From positions 1 to 64,000 of the forward strand of contig NZ_JBNJLT010000009.1 in the NCBI RefSeq assembly GCF_050113635.1: a stretch of DNA of 64,000 nt. Direction: 5' to 3'. Source of the DNA: Marinimicrobium sp050113635 (GTDB lineage: Bacteria; Pseudomonadota; Gammaproteobacteria; Pseudomonadales; Cellvibrionaceae). The notes beneath the pieces were generated by a model. That model had not been told where the DNA came from, made no database searches, and saw only the letters and a program-made list of their open reading frames with translations. The position numbers and the translations under genes were made by a program. This document shows positions 7,549-16,716 of the stretch, piece by piece; positions within the stretch are counted from its first letter, which is position 1, and every line of letters starts with the position of its first letter.

Positions 7549-8808
7549 TTATTCATCTTGTAGAGCAATAATTGGATCGACCCCGGCCGCTTTTTTGGCG
7601 GGCAGCCACGCCGCCAGCAGGCCCGACAGAATTAACACCGCGATGGCAATCATCGCTGTGCCGAAATCAATTTCGGGGTGACGGAAGGTGCCATTCCCCG
7701 GCAACAGGTTACTGATGGCCTCCAGTAAGGCGACGCCAGCGACCAGCCCGAGGTAGCCCGCCAGTGCCGTGATGACCAGAGCTTCCAGCACGATCATTCC
7801 GGTTATTGACGCGGGCGTTGCTCCCAGTGCTTTGCGCAGACCGATCTCTCGTGTTCGCTCGCGCACGACGATCAGCATGATATTGCCGACACCGATGGCA
7901 CCCGCCAGAATGGTGCCAATCGCCACCAGCCAACTGAATACGCGAATACCAATAAACAGCCCCTGGATACGGTCAAAAAAGGATTGCATGTTCCAACTGC
8001 CAAATACCGCCCGGTCGTCCGGGTGCACCTGGTGGTAGCTTTGCAGTAACGCTCGAACTTTGTTCTCCACCGCCTCAGCGTGGTGCCCCGGTTTGGGGAC
8101 AATCGTCAGGCTGCCCACCCAGCCCACCTGATTGAAGGCATAGCGCAGAGTCCGGTTGGGAATGAAAATGGAGAGTTCCTCATTGGCCGCATTGTCGCCG
8201 GTGAGCATGGATGTAAACGTGCCCACGACCAGAAAGTTGACGCCGTGGATATCAATATTCTGGCCGATGGGGTTTTCCCAGGGCGCGAAAAGCACCTCTT
8301 GCACCCCGTGGCCAATAATGGCGATTTTACGCTTCTGCTCGTGATCGTTCTGATTGATGAAACGACCGGACACATTGAGTGAGTGCAGGTGTTGGGTGCC
8401 TGGGTGTGAGCCCCGAACCGTAAAGGTGCCGCTGCTGCTGCCCCTGGAAATATATTGCTCATTCCCCCAGCCGCCCAGCCGGTTGAACCCGGCTACGAAC
8501 GCGACCTCGTCAGAAAGCCTCGCTCGAACCAGTTCGGCATCAATGGGTTTGAGGGTGATTTGCCGTCCTTTGGAAAGCCCGGCATAGGGGATCTGGGTTG
8601 GTCGGGCTGACCATAAGAAAATGGAATTGGTCACTTCACCAAAATTGGAGGTCATCCCATTTTCCAGTCCGCGCCCGGCACCGAGCAGAATTACCAGCAT
8701 GAAAATACCCCAAAACACCCCGAACGCTGTCAGTATGGTGCGTAATTTATGCTGCTTGAGCGTCGCTGCGATCTCCTGCCATTTTTCCCAATCAAACATA
8801 ATCGTCAT
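7549..8808 (-). CDS. MacB-type ABC exporter permease, second copy
   Basis: This FtsX/MacB-type permease of 419 residues has no ATPase domain. TM1 (TILTAFGVFWGIFMLVILLGA, residues 24-44) is followed by a large periplasmic MacB-PCD domain. Three C-terminal membrane segments follow, including GVGNIMLIVVRERTREIGLRKALGA, the coupling region that contacts the ATPase. It starts seven bases after the stop of the paralogous permease at 8815-10068. The two are clearly related but diverged, so a heterodimeric permease is likely (inference). A second ATG at 8799 is possible. Confidence 0.92.
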   Translation of the reverse strand: MTIMFDWEKWQEIAATLKQHKLRTILTAFGVFWGIFMLVILLGAGRGLENGMTSNFGEVTNSIFLWSARPTQIPYAGLSKGRQITLKPIDAELVRARLSDEVAFVAGFNRLGGWGNEQYISRGSSSGTFTVRGSHPGTQHLHSLNVSGRFINQNDHEQKRKIAIIGHGVQEVLFAPWENPIGQNIDIHGVNFLVVGTFTSMLTGDNAANEELSIFIPNRTLRYAFNQVGWVGSLTIVPKPGHHAEAVENKVRALLQSYHQVHPDDRAVFGSWNMQSFFDRIQGLFIGIRVFSWLVAIGTILAGAIGVGNIMLIVVRERTREIGLRKALGATPASITGMIVLEALVITALAGYLGLVAGVALLEAISNLLPGNGTFRHPEIDFGTAMIAIAVLILSGLLAAWLPAKKAAGVDPIIALQDE

Positions 8809-8814
8809 CGCCCG

Positions 8815-10068
8815 CTATTCAGCGCGCATCGCCTCCACCGGAGAGATGGCGGCGGCTTTCAGGGCAGGAGCCAGTCCCGCGAGCGTCCCTACGCCAATCA
8901 GCAGCGCAAGCGCTGTTAACGCCAACTGAAAGTCCACCTCTGGCTGCGCGAAGAACGTCATTTGCAGGTTGAGCGTACGCAGCACATAGCTCACCAGCTC
9001 CAGCAGGCCCACGCCCAGCACCAGGCCCGCGTAGCCGGCCAGGCCGGTGATCAGCACTGACTCCAGCAGCAAACCGCTGACGATTCCGATGGGGCGGGCA
9101 CCCAGCGCCTTGCGCACACCGATTTCGCGAGTACGCTCCTTCACCGTAATAATCATGATGTTGCTGACGCCGACAATGCCGGCCGTGAGCGTCCCCAGGC
9201 CGACAAACCATAAAAAAGCGTTCAGCCCGGTGAATACCTGATTCAGGCCCTCGGCCTGTCGCGCTAGGTTGTTGATGCGAATGGCTTGCCGGTCATTGGG
9301 AGACACCTGGTGGCGGCGCTGCAGCAGCTCTTTTACACGTTCCTCCAGCGCGTAGCCATCTTCGCCGGGTGCCGGACGCAAAGCGATGGTACTGACGCGT
9401 TCCCCGCCGCCAAAGGTGGCCCCGAACGCGCTGCGGGGTAAATAGATACGCTCGGACATACGGCCTTCCCGCCCGCCATCGTAGAAGACGCCGACCACGG
9501 TAAACGTAATGCGGTTGATGCGAATGTCTTTCCCGAGGGCGGGCACTCCCATGGGAAACAGCGCGTCGCGCACCGTCGTGCCGATGGCGGCCACCTTGCG
9601 TCGCTCCTCTTCGTCGAGCTCATGCAGTTTGCGGCCATCGGGGAAATCGATATTGCCTTTAATCTGGAAATACTCGTCGGCTACGCCCAGCACATCGAAA
9701 TTTGCCGCGCGATCGCCAAAGGTGATTTCTGCGCTCGCCTGCCGGAAGGCGCCCAGCGGTGTTTCGCTGGAGAGCACGCCCACACCGGGAATTTGCTGGC
9801 GAATGGCCCTCATATCGCTTTCTGTCAACACAATTTGCCGGTCTGGTCCCAGGCCGCGGTAGGGGATGGCGGTTTTGCCCGCGTGAACCCAGATGGTGTC
9901 CGTCAGATCGTGGATAAAGCTCCGCTCGGCGCCATGCTGCATGCCGCGACCTGCACCGAGCAGCAAGACCAGCATGAAAATCCCCCAGAAAACCCCAAAG
10001 GCGGTGAGGGCGGTGCGTAACTTGTTACGCCGCATCGTGAACAGGATTTCCTGGAAGGCGTCTATCAT
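8815..10068 (-). CDS. MacB-type ABC exporter permease, first copy
   Basis: This FtsX-domain permease of about 417 residues has the same order as its neighbour: TM1 (ALTAFGVFWGIFMLVLLLGAG), a periplasmic MacB-PCD domain, then FtsX with GVSNIMIITVKERTREIGVRKALGA. The ATG at 10068 lies one base after the TGA of the ATPase gene, which indicates translational coupling; a longer frame reaching 10110 would overlap that gene. Export of a peptide, lipid or small toxic compound is typical of the family, but the substrate is not indicated. Confidence 0.92.
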   Translation of the reverse strand: MIDAFQEILFTMRRNKLRTALTAFGVFWGIFMLVLLLGAGRGMQHGAERSFIHDLTDTIWVHAGKTAIPYRGLGPDRQIVLTESDMRAIRQQIPGVGVLSSETPLGAFRQASAEITFGDRAANFDVLGVADEYFQIKGNIDFPDGRKLHELDEEERRKVAAIGTTVRDALFPMGVPALGKDIRINRITFTVVGVFYDGGREGRMSERIYLPRSAFGATFGGGERVSTIALRPAPGEDGYALEERVKELLQRRHQVSPNDRQAIRINNLARQAEGLNQVFTGLNAFLWFVGLGTLTAGIVGVSNIMIITVKERTREIGVRKALGARPIGIVSGLLLESVLITGLAGYAGLVLGVGLLELVSYVLRTLNLQMTFFAQPEVDFQLALTALALLIGVGTLAGLAPALKAAAISPVEAMRAE

Positions 10069-10069
10069 C

Positions 10070-10765
10070 TCAGGCCGGCTCGGCGGCCGGGTCCGCGATA
10101 ATGCGACCATCGCGGAGCACGATGCGGCGCTGGGTTTGCGCGGCGATTTCCGGCTCGTGCGTCACGATGATCAGGGTGTTTCCCTGGCGATGCACGGAAT
10201 GCAGCAGTTCCATGACCTCGTGGGTGGTAACGCTATCGAGGGCGCCGGTGGGCTCATCGGCCAGAATGACCTTCGGTTGCGTGACCAGGGCCCGAGCGAT
10301 AGCAACGCGCTGCTTCTGGCCACCGGACAGTTCGTTCGGCATGTGATGAGCACGGTCGGCCAAGCCGACTCGCTCGAGATAGTGCCGAGCCTGCTCATTC
10401 CTCGCCTTGCGACCCACGCCTTGGTAGTACAGAGGCAACGCCACGTTTTCCAGGGCATTTTTGAAGGGCAGAAGGTTGAAAGACTGGAACACAAAACCAA
10501 TCAGCTGGTTGCGGAACTGGGCGGCCCGCCGCTCGCTCAGCCGTTCCATGGGCTGATCCGCCAGGCGATAGTGACCTTCGTCGTAGCGGTCCAGCAAGCC
10601 GAGAATGTTCAGCAGGGTGGATTTGCCAGAACCGGAGGACCCCATGATGGATACCAGTTCCCCGGCGCGGATATGCAGGTCTATACCTTTGAGAACATGC
10701 AACCGCTGCTGGGCACTGCCGTAGTATTTATGGATATTATCGAGGTGAATCATCGCGTCTGGCAT
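10070..10765 (-). CDS. ABC exporter ATP-binding subunit (MacB/LolD type)
   Basis: A stand-alone nucleotide-binding subunit of about 231 residues that powers the two permeases downstream. It has Walker A GSSGSGKS (residues 42-49), the Q-loop FVFQSFNLLPF, signature LSGGQKQRVAIARAL, Walker B VILADEPTGALD and the H-loop VTHE. The start is taken at ATG 10765 (MPDAMIHLDNIHKYYG); ATG 10753 is also plausible, and a 20-residue extension from a TTG at 10825 is unlikely. It is the first gene of the operon and is divergent from the Pho-box locus. Confidence 0.93.
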   Translation of the reverse strand: MPDAMIHLDNIHKYYGSAQQRLHVLKGIDLHIRAGELVSIMGSSGSGKSTLLNILGLLDRYDEGHYRLADQPMERLSERRAAQFRNQLIGFVFQSFNLLPFKNALENVALPLYYQGVGRKARNEQARHYLERVGLADRAHHMPNELSGGQKQRVAIARALVTQPKVILADEPTGALDSVTTHEVMELLHSVHRQGNTLIIVTHEPEIAAQTQRRIVLRDGRIIADPAAEPA

Positions 10766-10934
10766 TGTGGAGTAATAGTTGTGGGCACCATTTTGCCTGT
10801 ATTTGGTGCGTAACGCCATGGTCAAATGATTGACGCTAACCGCTGCGCTTCCCTCCTCGTCTCCCTACCTGAAAGTCAGTGTCCGCTCGCCTCGACTCCC
10901 CTTCCAACCGCCGACGATCAACAGGTCTTCCGGT

Positions 10935-10956
10935 CCGTCATAAAACCTTCATAAAA
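10935..10956 (+). promoter_or_regulatory. Pho-box-like direct repeat
   Basis: CCGTCAT-AAAA-CCTTCAT-AAAA is two 7-bp half-sites at an 11-bp period, each close to the PhoB consensus CTGTCAT with A-rich spacers. It lies about 160 bp before the lipoprotein start and in the divergent region shared with the exporter ATPase gene. PhoB control of the lipoprotein/receptor locus is inferred; phoX in this window carries a closer match. Confidence 0.6.
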
Positions 10957-11114
10957 ATGACGCTTAAGGTTCACAAATCTTGTTGAACATAGGCGCCACG
11001 AGAGAGAAGCAGGACGTTTCTCATGCCGGTGCCCGTGAGGCGGGAAAGCCTCCGGTGGCTTCGGCCTCAACCGTTTTTCCAAAAAAGCGATCCACACTTG
11101 GGAGTGCTCTGTTT

Positions 11115-12785
11115 ATGAAAATCTTGAATCTGGTGAGCGTAACAGCTCTAACGGCGGTACTGGCCGCCTGTGGTGGTGGCGATATTGAGATCGACGCCCG
11201 CAACCAATCCAATACTGATAACTCGGTGGGCGATGGCAGCAATAACTCAGGCGGCGGTGGTAATGGCGGCGGCAATGGCGATAACAACCCCTGTGCGGCC
11301 TATAGCGAAGAAGGCACGGATTACCAGGGCACTTACGATGGGCAGCATTGTACCTATGGTTCCGACTTCGTCAGCCTGAGCAACCCCTATACGGGTGATG
11401 AAGAGCTGGTGTTTGCCGATCTGCCCAACGACGGCGCGCATATCTTTAACGACAGCCTGATGATTGGTCGTAATTATGACAACGACGCCGATATGGCGGA
11501 GGCCGGCATCACCCAGGGCGGGGACGGTTCGGTGCTGCGACTGGAAGCTGGCACTATCCTGGCGTTCCGTTCCAACGACGACTACTTCGTTATCAACCGC
11601 GGCTCTCAGGTATTCGCCGAAGGTTCTGCAACCGCACCCGTGACGGTAACCTCCACCTCTGATATCGATGGTGCTGTGGGTGCCGAAGATGTTCAGGAGT
11701 GGGGCGGTATGATCATCAACGGTTTCGGTGTGACCAACAAGTGTGGGTATACCGGCTCTGTTGACGGTGGCGACCTCGCGACTTCCGACTGTCATATTGC
11801 GGCGGAAGGTAAGGCCGGTGCCGGTCAGACTTTCTACGGTGGTGATAACAATGATGATAATTCCGGTGTTCTGAACTACTTCGTGCTGAAGCATTCCGGT
11901 GCGCAAGTGGCTCCGGATAATGAGCTGAACGGCATTTCGTTTAACGCTGTAGGTCGTGGCACAGAGGTGGACTACCTGCAAGTGTACTCAACCTATGATG
12001 ATGGTATTGAGTTCTTTGGCGGTGCTGTCAACGTCAGCCACTTTGTCGGACTGTATGCCCAGGACGATACCATCGATATCGACGAGGCTTACTCGGGAAC
12101 GATTGATTATGCGTTGGTTATCCAGGGCGAAGACAATGGTGACCACTGCATCGAGTCCGACGGTATCGGTAGCTGGGACGACCTTGATCAAGCGACGATT
12201 GCTGATTTCATCAGCCGCGGTCTGAACTCTCGTGCCACGGTTAAAAACCTGACCTGTATCGTATCGCCGAACGAGCTGGGAACGCACGCAGCTGGCCACG
12301 GCTGGCGTATTCGCGAGGCACATTTCCCTGTTATTCAGAACTCGATCCTCACTACGGCGTATATGGCCGACAGCAGCGAGGATAACTATTGTGTCCGAAT
12401 TGACTCGGACGAAGGACTGCAGGCGGCGGAAGATGGCGACCTGGTGATTGAGCAATCTCTGATTGCCTGTCATGACCTGACAACCGGTAATGACCTGCCG
12501 GGCGGACAAACCCAGCTGCAATTCCTGCAAGCTAGCAACGATGTGGTTCAGACTGATGCCGCTGGAGAAGATCCCACCATGGCAGGCAATCCCGGCCTGC
12601 AGATCCTGAACGGCTTCTACTCTCTGCCAATCGGTGATGTGCAAATCAATGGGGGTGCGCCCACGATTACTCCGACCGAGAGTCGCGGCTTTGTCGGTGC
12701 GGTGACGGCTGATGATGATTGGACTGCTGGCTGGACTTACGGTCTGCATCAGGACAATCGCGGTCAACCGCTGTGGTTTGAGTAA
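11115..12785 (+). CDS. TonB-receptor-associated surface lipoprotein, beta-helix-like
   Basis: A 556-residue lipoprotein with signal peptide and lipobox LAAC, acylated Cys19. A low-complexity Gly/Asn linker (about residues 35-60) follows, as in proteins held at the outer membrane. The body carries sequence blocks typical of a family often annotated as multidrug transporter or hypothetical lipoprotein: EWGGMIINGFG, DNSGVLNYFVLKHSG, ELNGISFNAVGRGTEVDYLQV, DDGIEFFGGAVNVSHFVG. The short repeated beta-strand units suggest a right-handed beta-helix. The start is ATG 11115 with GGGAG upstream; the longer frame from 10980 lacks a signal. It is the first gene of a three-gene locus and is followed by a strong terminator, suggesting partial read-through to the receptor. 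Ligand binding is inferred. Confidence 0.85.
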   Translation: MKILNLVSVTALTAVLAACGGGDIEIDARNQSNTDNSVGDGSNNSGGGGNGGGNGDNNPCAAYSEEGTDYQGTYDGQHCTYGSDFVSLSNPYTGDEELVFADLPNDGAHIFNDSLMIGRNYDNDADMAEAGITQGGDGSVLRLEAGTILAFRSNDDYFVINRGSQVFAEGSATAPVTVTSTSDIDGAVGAEDVQEWGGMIINGFGVTNKCGYTGSVDGGDLATSDCHIAAEGKAGAGQTFYGGDNNDDNSGVLNYFVLKHSGAQVAPDNELNGISFNAVGRGTEVDYLQVYSTYDDGIEFFGGAVNVSHFVGLYAQDDTIDIDEAYSGTIDYALVIQGEDNGDHCIESDGIGSWDDLDQATIADFISRGLNSRATVKNLTCIVSPNELGTHAAGHGWRIREAHFPVIQNSILTTAYMADSSEDNYCVRIDSDEGLQAAEDGDLVIEQSLIACHDLTTGNDLPGGQTQLQFLQASNDVVQTDAAGEDPTMAGNPGLQILNGFYSLPIGDVQINGGAPTITPTESRGFVGAVTADDDWTAGWTYGLHQDNRGQPLWFE

Positions 12786-12834
12786 GCACAGGCCCTGACC
12801 ATCCCAATCGAAATACTCTTCGATTGCCGTAATG

Positions 12835-12861
12835 AAAAGGGCGCCGCCAGGCGCCCTTTTT
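12835..12861 (+). terminator. Rho-independent terminator after lipoprotein gene
   Basis: A perfect 11-bp stem (12835-12845 with 12850-12860), GCCA loop and a T-run. The A-rich left foot makes it potentially bidirectional, but only the plus strand has a gene ending here. It separates the lipoprotein from the receptor gene. Confidence 0.9.
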
Positions 12862-12918
12862 TCTGACGGAATTGTTAAAGCCTAATTGTGTTAAAGCCTA
12901 ATTGATAGGGCCGTTCAT

Positions 12919-15681
12919 ATGAACAGCAAATATTTTTCTCATCGCAGTGCTCTGGCAGGATTCAGCGTCAGTTTGCTCAGCGTACTGGTTAGCGCTTCTG
13001 TGCAGGCGCAGGATAACGATGAAAGCGAGCCGCCGGTGGTGGCACCGCCCGTTATGGAAGAGCTGCTGGTGACGGGGGGGCGTTTGATGAGCGGAGCGGA
13101 AAGCCTGGCCGTGGAACGCCAGGAGGCTGCGGTCGCTACGGATCTGCTTGGGGCTGACCAAATCAGTCGTATCGGGGATTCCACCGTGGCGCTGGCGCTC
13201 ACTCGTGTCCCCGGTGTAACACTGGTGGACGACAAGTTTGTGTTTGTCCGAGGGCTGGGTGAGCGGTACTCAAGCACCACGTTGAACGGTGCCATGGTGC
13301 CCTCGCCGGATTTGTCACGCAACGTGCTGCCGCTGGACATCATTCCCACCTCCATTGTGGATTCGCTGGCGATTCAAAAAGTGCCATCGGCGGACAAGCC
13401 TGCGGCGTTTGGCGGGGGCAGCGTGGATATTCGCACTACGGGGATTCCCGATGAGCTGCTGTTTTCCCTGGAGCTTGGGACGGGTACCAATACGGCATCG
13501 TCCGACTTTCTCACCTATTCCGGCGGCGGTGATGATCGCTGGGGCAGCGATGATGGCACTCGTGCCTTGTCGGCTGAGCTGAACGGTGCGCTGGATAATT
13601 ACCGGGGTAACCTCAATGCCGCCAATATGCATCGCCTGGGTGACTTTGCCTCCTTGTCTGATGCCCGGGCGGCGAACCGTGAGCTGGCCTCGACGCTGAA
13701 CCGGGACATTTCCCCCCGTGAAACATCGGGTGACCCGGACATCAAGGCCGAAATCAACCTGGGGAACAACTTTGAACTGTCCAACGGCATGGAGCTGGGC
13801 TTTCTGGCGGGTGCGGCCTACGATAGTGGCTGGCGTAATCGGGATGTGATCCAGAGAGCCTTTTTGAATCCCCAGGAACAGGTAACGTTTGAAGACGAAA
13901 CCATCTATTCCGTAGATATTACCGGCAACCTCAGTTTCGGTCTGCGCCTCAACTCGGAGAACACCATTGAAACCACCAGTTTGTGGCTGAGGAACACCGA
14001 TGATGAAGTCTCCGTGCGGAATTATTTCAATGCAAACCGGTTCCTGAGTGATGGTCGCGGATTCCGCGCTACAGAGCTGCGCTACGAAGAGCGTGAAATG
14101 GAAGTTCACCAGATCCACGGTGAGCACGAACTGGGCTGGGAAACTCTGGATACCCTGGGGCTGGAGGACACGCTGGGCTTTCTGCGAGGCCTGACGTTTA
14201 ACTGGTATATCTCGGAGAGTGAAGCCACCACGGACTTGCCCAATGAAGTTAATGCGCTGGGCAGTACGACCACGGACCCGAATACCGGTGAAGTGCTGTC
14301 CAGCTCGTTCGATGGGGCCAACTCCAGGGCGGTCAGCTATCGTTTTTCTGATCTCCAGGATAACGTCGACAGCAATGGCTTTTCGGTGACCATGCCCATT
14401 ACTACTGACAGCTGGGATATCAAACTCACTGGTGGTATGGACTACTGGCAAAAATCCCGGGCCTATCGCCAGTACGAGTTTTACCTTGGCAGTACTTCCC
14501 TGGGGAACAGCGACCCGCTCTTCACCCAGGAACTGAGCGATATCCTTGCCAATGAAAACATTCTGAATCCGGATAACGGTTTCCAAGTTACCAACAGCCA
14601 GGACAACGCCAACAGCTATATTGCGGCAAATAAGGTCAATGCGGCCTTTGGTCAGTTGGATGTGACCTGGGATTATACCTGGCGCCTGGTGGTGGGAAGT
14701 CGATGGGAAGATTACCAGCAGGTCAATTTGCCGTGGGAGCCGGTGAAGTATGACGGCAGCCAGTTCCCCGGCATGGACAGCACCAACCCGGAAGTTATCG
14801 CAGATTATTTCCAGAATGTGACCTACGCCGATGACGAAGTCTTTAACTCCGTCGCGCTGACCTGGATGCTGCAGGACTTCTGGGCGGAAGACTTCCAATT
14901 GCGTGCCAGTTTTGGTGAGACCACCGTGCGCCCGGACCTGCGGGAAATTTCCAGCGCCAGCTACTTCGATCCGATCACCGATATTGTCGTAAATGGTAAC
15001 CCGAATGTGGTGCCGTCACAGATCGATAACTACGATCTGCGCGCCGAGTGGTTCTTCTCGGGAGGCGATAACTTTACGCTGTCTTTATTTTACAAGGACA
15101 TCGTGAACCCGATCGAGATGTTTGAGGGAGCCGCGACCGACGACAATATTCGGGCGGAAATTCATAATGGTGACAGTGCCGAGCTGTATGGCCTGGAAGT
15201 GGAGTTCCTGAAACAGTTGGGCAGCTTGTCGCCCATGCTGGACCCGTTCTTTGTGCAAGGGAACTTCACCTTTATGGATCAGGAGCTGGTGGCGGGGAAC
15301 AATGCTGATGCCCCCACCAACCCGGTGCGGCCGATGCAGGGTGCCTCCGATGTGGTGAGTAACCTGATCCTGGGATTTGATTCACCCGACAGCATGCACT
15401 CGGCGACGCTTTCCTACAACTCCTTTAGCGAGCGGTTGTTCTTCGCCGGGCGAAATGGGGCACCCGATAGTTACGAGCAGCCTTTCCATTCATTGGATTT
15501 TACCTACTCTTTCTATCCCGATGACCACTTCACCGTGAAGTTCAAAGTCAAAAACCTGCTTGACGAGAACCTCACTTTGGAGCGTACCAATACGCGTTCG
15601 GATGGCTCCTCTCAGGATATCGAGGTCTATCACCAGGAGCGTGGTCAGGAATTGAGCTTGAGTGTGCAATACCGCTTTTAA
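12919..15681 (+). CDS. TonB-dependent receptor (920 aa) of the Pho-box locus
   Basis: An outer-membrane active transporter. A signal peptide (residues 1-31, ending SASVQAQ) is followed by a TonB-box-like EELLVTGG, a plug domain (ATDLLGADQISRIGDSTVALALTRVPGV, FVRGLGERYSSTTLNGAMVPSP, GGGSVDIRTTG) and a long beta-barrel ending in aromatic F (SLSVQYRF). The FVRGLGERYSST plug subtype commonly accompanies surface lipoproteins, as here. It lies downstream of the lipoprotein terminator and upstream of the TonB_C-like gene. By association with the Pho-box-like site it may import a phosphorus compound (inference); a peptide or carbohydrate substrate cannot be excluded. Confidence 0.9.
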   Translation: MNSKYFSHRSALAGFSVSLLSVLVSASVQAQDNDESEPPVVAPPVMEELLVTGGRLMSGAESLAVERQEAAVATDLLGADQISRIGDSTVALALTRVPGVTLVDDKFVFVRGLGERYSSTTLNGAMVPSPDLSRNVLPLDIIPTSIVDSLAIQKVPSADKPAAFGGGSVDIRTTGIPDELLFSLELGTGTNTASSDFLTYSGGGDDRWGSDDGTRALSAELNGALDNYRGNLNAANMHRLGDFASLSDARAANRELASTLNRDISPRETSGDPDIKAEINLGNNFELSNGMELGFLAGAAYDSGWRNRDVIQRAFLNPQEQVTFEDETIYSVDITGNLSFGLRLNSENTIETTSLWLRNTDDEVSVRNYFNANRFLSDGRGFRATELRYEEREMEVHQIHGEHELGWETLDTLGLEDTLGFLRGLTFNWYISESEATTDLPNEVNALGSTTTDPNTGEVLSSSFDGANSRAVSYRFSDLQDNVDSNGFSVTMPITTDSWDIKLTGGMDYWQKSRAYRQYEFYLGSTSLGNSDPLFTQELSDILANENILNPDNGFQVTNSQDNANSYIAANKVNAAFGQLDVTWDYTWRLVVGSRWEDYQQVNLPWEPVKYDGSQFPGMDSTNPEVIADYFQNVTYADDEVFNSVALTWMLQDFWAEDFQLRASFGETTVRPDLREISSASYFDPITDIVVNGNPNVVPSQIDNYDLRAEWFFSGGDNFTLSLFYKDIVNPIEMFEGAATDDNIRAEIHNGDSAELYGLEVEFLKQLGSLSPMLDPFFVQGNFTFMDQELVAGNNADAPTNPVRPMQGASDVVSNLILGFDSPDSMHSATLSYNSFSERLFFAGRNGAPDSYEQPFHSLDFTYSFYPDDHFTVKFKVKNLLDENLTLERTNTRSDGSSQDIEVYHQERGQELSLSVQYRF

Positions 15682-15710
15682 CGGGCGCTGACACCTTTTC
15701 ACAGCTTCTT

Positions 15711-15737
15711 GCCGCCCTCAGGGGCGGCTTTTTTTTT
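15711..15737 (+). terminator. Rho-independent terminator after receptor gene
   Basis: GCCGCCC (15711-15717) pairs with GGGCGGC (15722-15728) around TCAG, followed by nine T. It starts 29 bp after the receptor stop codon. Confidence 0.93.
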
Positions 15738-15877
15738 GAATTTTTCTTCAATTGTCACAATAAATTAATAAAAACCTGATAGGGGCAATGCTAACCTCTG
15801 TGTCATAGGAGTTCGGAAATGCGCCATCCGTCTTGAGAACCACTCTTCCGTGCCAATGAGAAAAAGAGGATAAGAGC

Positions 15878-16594
15878 ATGAAAAATGTCGTAGTCAGCGT
15901 TTTGATTGCGCTGGGCCTGGGTTCAGTGGGCAGCGCAGTGGCCGAGCAATACCAGCCTGCGGGTTTTGGGGAAAATGTCCTGCCTTATCTGGAAGCGGCG
16001 GTCGAAAGCCCCGCGCTGGATGACAACACACCGGTAGCCGCCGTTTATTGTCAGGCGGACGTCGGCGCCGATGGTCTCACGCGCAATGTATCCTGTTATG
16101 AGCGAGAAGGATTCAGAACCTTGCGTGATCAGGTAGAGGAAGCCATGGCGGGTCGTCGTATGATACCGGCGAAAATCGACGGTAAGCCAGTCCCTGTTCG
16201 AATGGTGTTCCGTGTGGTCTATGCGGACCGGTCGGGTCAGCCGCCGGTTATGTTGTTGCCGAACCTCGGACACATGCAGGGCGACTTTGGGTATCAATAC
16301 TCAGCGCCTCAAGAGCGTCTGGATGATACCAACTGGTACGGTTTGTATCGTCGTGATACACGGAGCAGTGGCCAGCCCTTTTTCAGTGATGAGGGCGAGC
16401 TGACGCGAGTATTGGCGTGGGTCACCGAAAGCGGCAGAGTGGTGACCGCCCACGGGCTGGAGACGCACAGCGGGTACAAACGCGATGCGCGTGCCGTGGA
16501 AAAAGCGCTCGAAAGCTCACGGTTTATCCCCGGCATGGCCAATGGCGAAGCAAAACGCATGCGTTATGTGGCGGTATTGCATTACCCGCAGTAA
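15878..16594 (+). CDS. Periplasmic protein with two TonB_C-like domains
   Basis: A 238-residue protein with a cleavable signal peptide (residues 1-22, SAVA|EQ). Residues 45-115 (VAAVYCQADVGADGLTRNVSCY ... MIPAKIDGKPVPVRMVFRVVY) and 175-238 (LTRVLAWVTESGRVVTAHGLE ... FIPGMANGEAKRMRYVAVLHYP) each resemble the TonB C-terminal fold. It lacks the uncleaved membrane anchor and proline-rich spacer of a true TonB, so it is unlikely to transduce energy itself. Genes of this type often follow TonB receptors. The start ATG has AGAGGA upstream. A role in binding the receptor's TonB box or its lipoprotein is inference. Confidence 0.7.
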   Translation: MKNVVVSVLIALGLGSVGSAVAEQYQPAGFGENVLPYLEAAVESPALDDNTPVAAVYCQADVGADGLTRNVSCYEREGFRTLRDQVEEAMAGRRMIPAKIDGKPVPVRMVFRVVYADRSGQPPVMLLPNLGHMQGDFGYQYSAPQERLDDTNWYGLYRRDTRSSGQPFFSDEGELTRVLAWVTESGRVVTAHGLETHSGYKRDARAVEKALESSRFIPGMANGEAKRMRYVAVLHYPQ

Positions 16595-16640
16595 AGCATC
16601 TACCTGTTGATCTTTGTTCATAATTCCGCGCGCCGATCCG

Positions 16641-16666
16641 CCGGCTGCCTGAGGGCAGCCGGTTTT
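16641..16666 (+). terminator. Rho-independent terminator after TonB_C-like gene
   Basis: CCGGCTGCC (16641-16649) pairs perfectly with GGCAGCCGG (16654-16662) around TGAG, followed by TTTT. It closes the three-gene locus, which converges with ndh. Confidence 0.88.
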
Positions 16667-16716
16667 CCTTGATCTTCAGATTCTCTTGGGAGCAGGGGCG
16701 AGGGGTAATAGGCCTG

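Noticed and set aside
10980..11114. 45-residue N-terminal extension of the lipoprotein
   Set aside because: The extension lacks signal features; ATG 11115 gives a perfect lipoprotein signal with GGGAG upstream.
13315..14898. 527-residue antisense frame within the 920-residue receptor gene
   Set aside because: It is a shadow of the codon pattern of a well-supported receptor gene and has no domain of its own.
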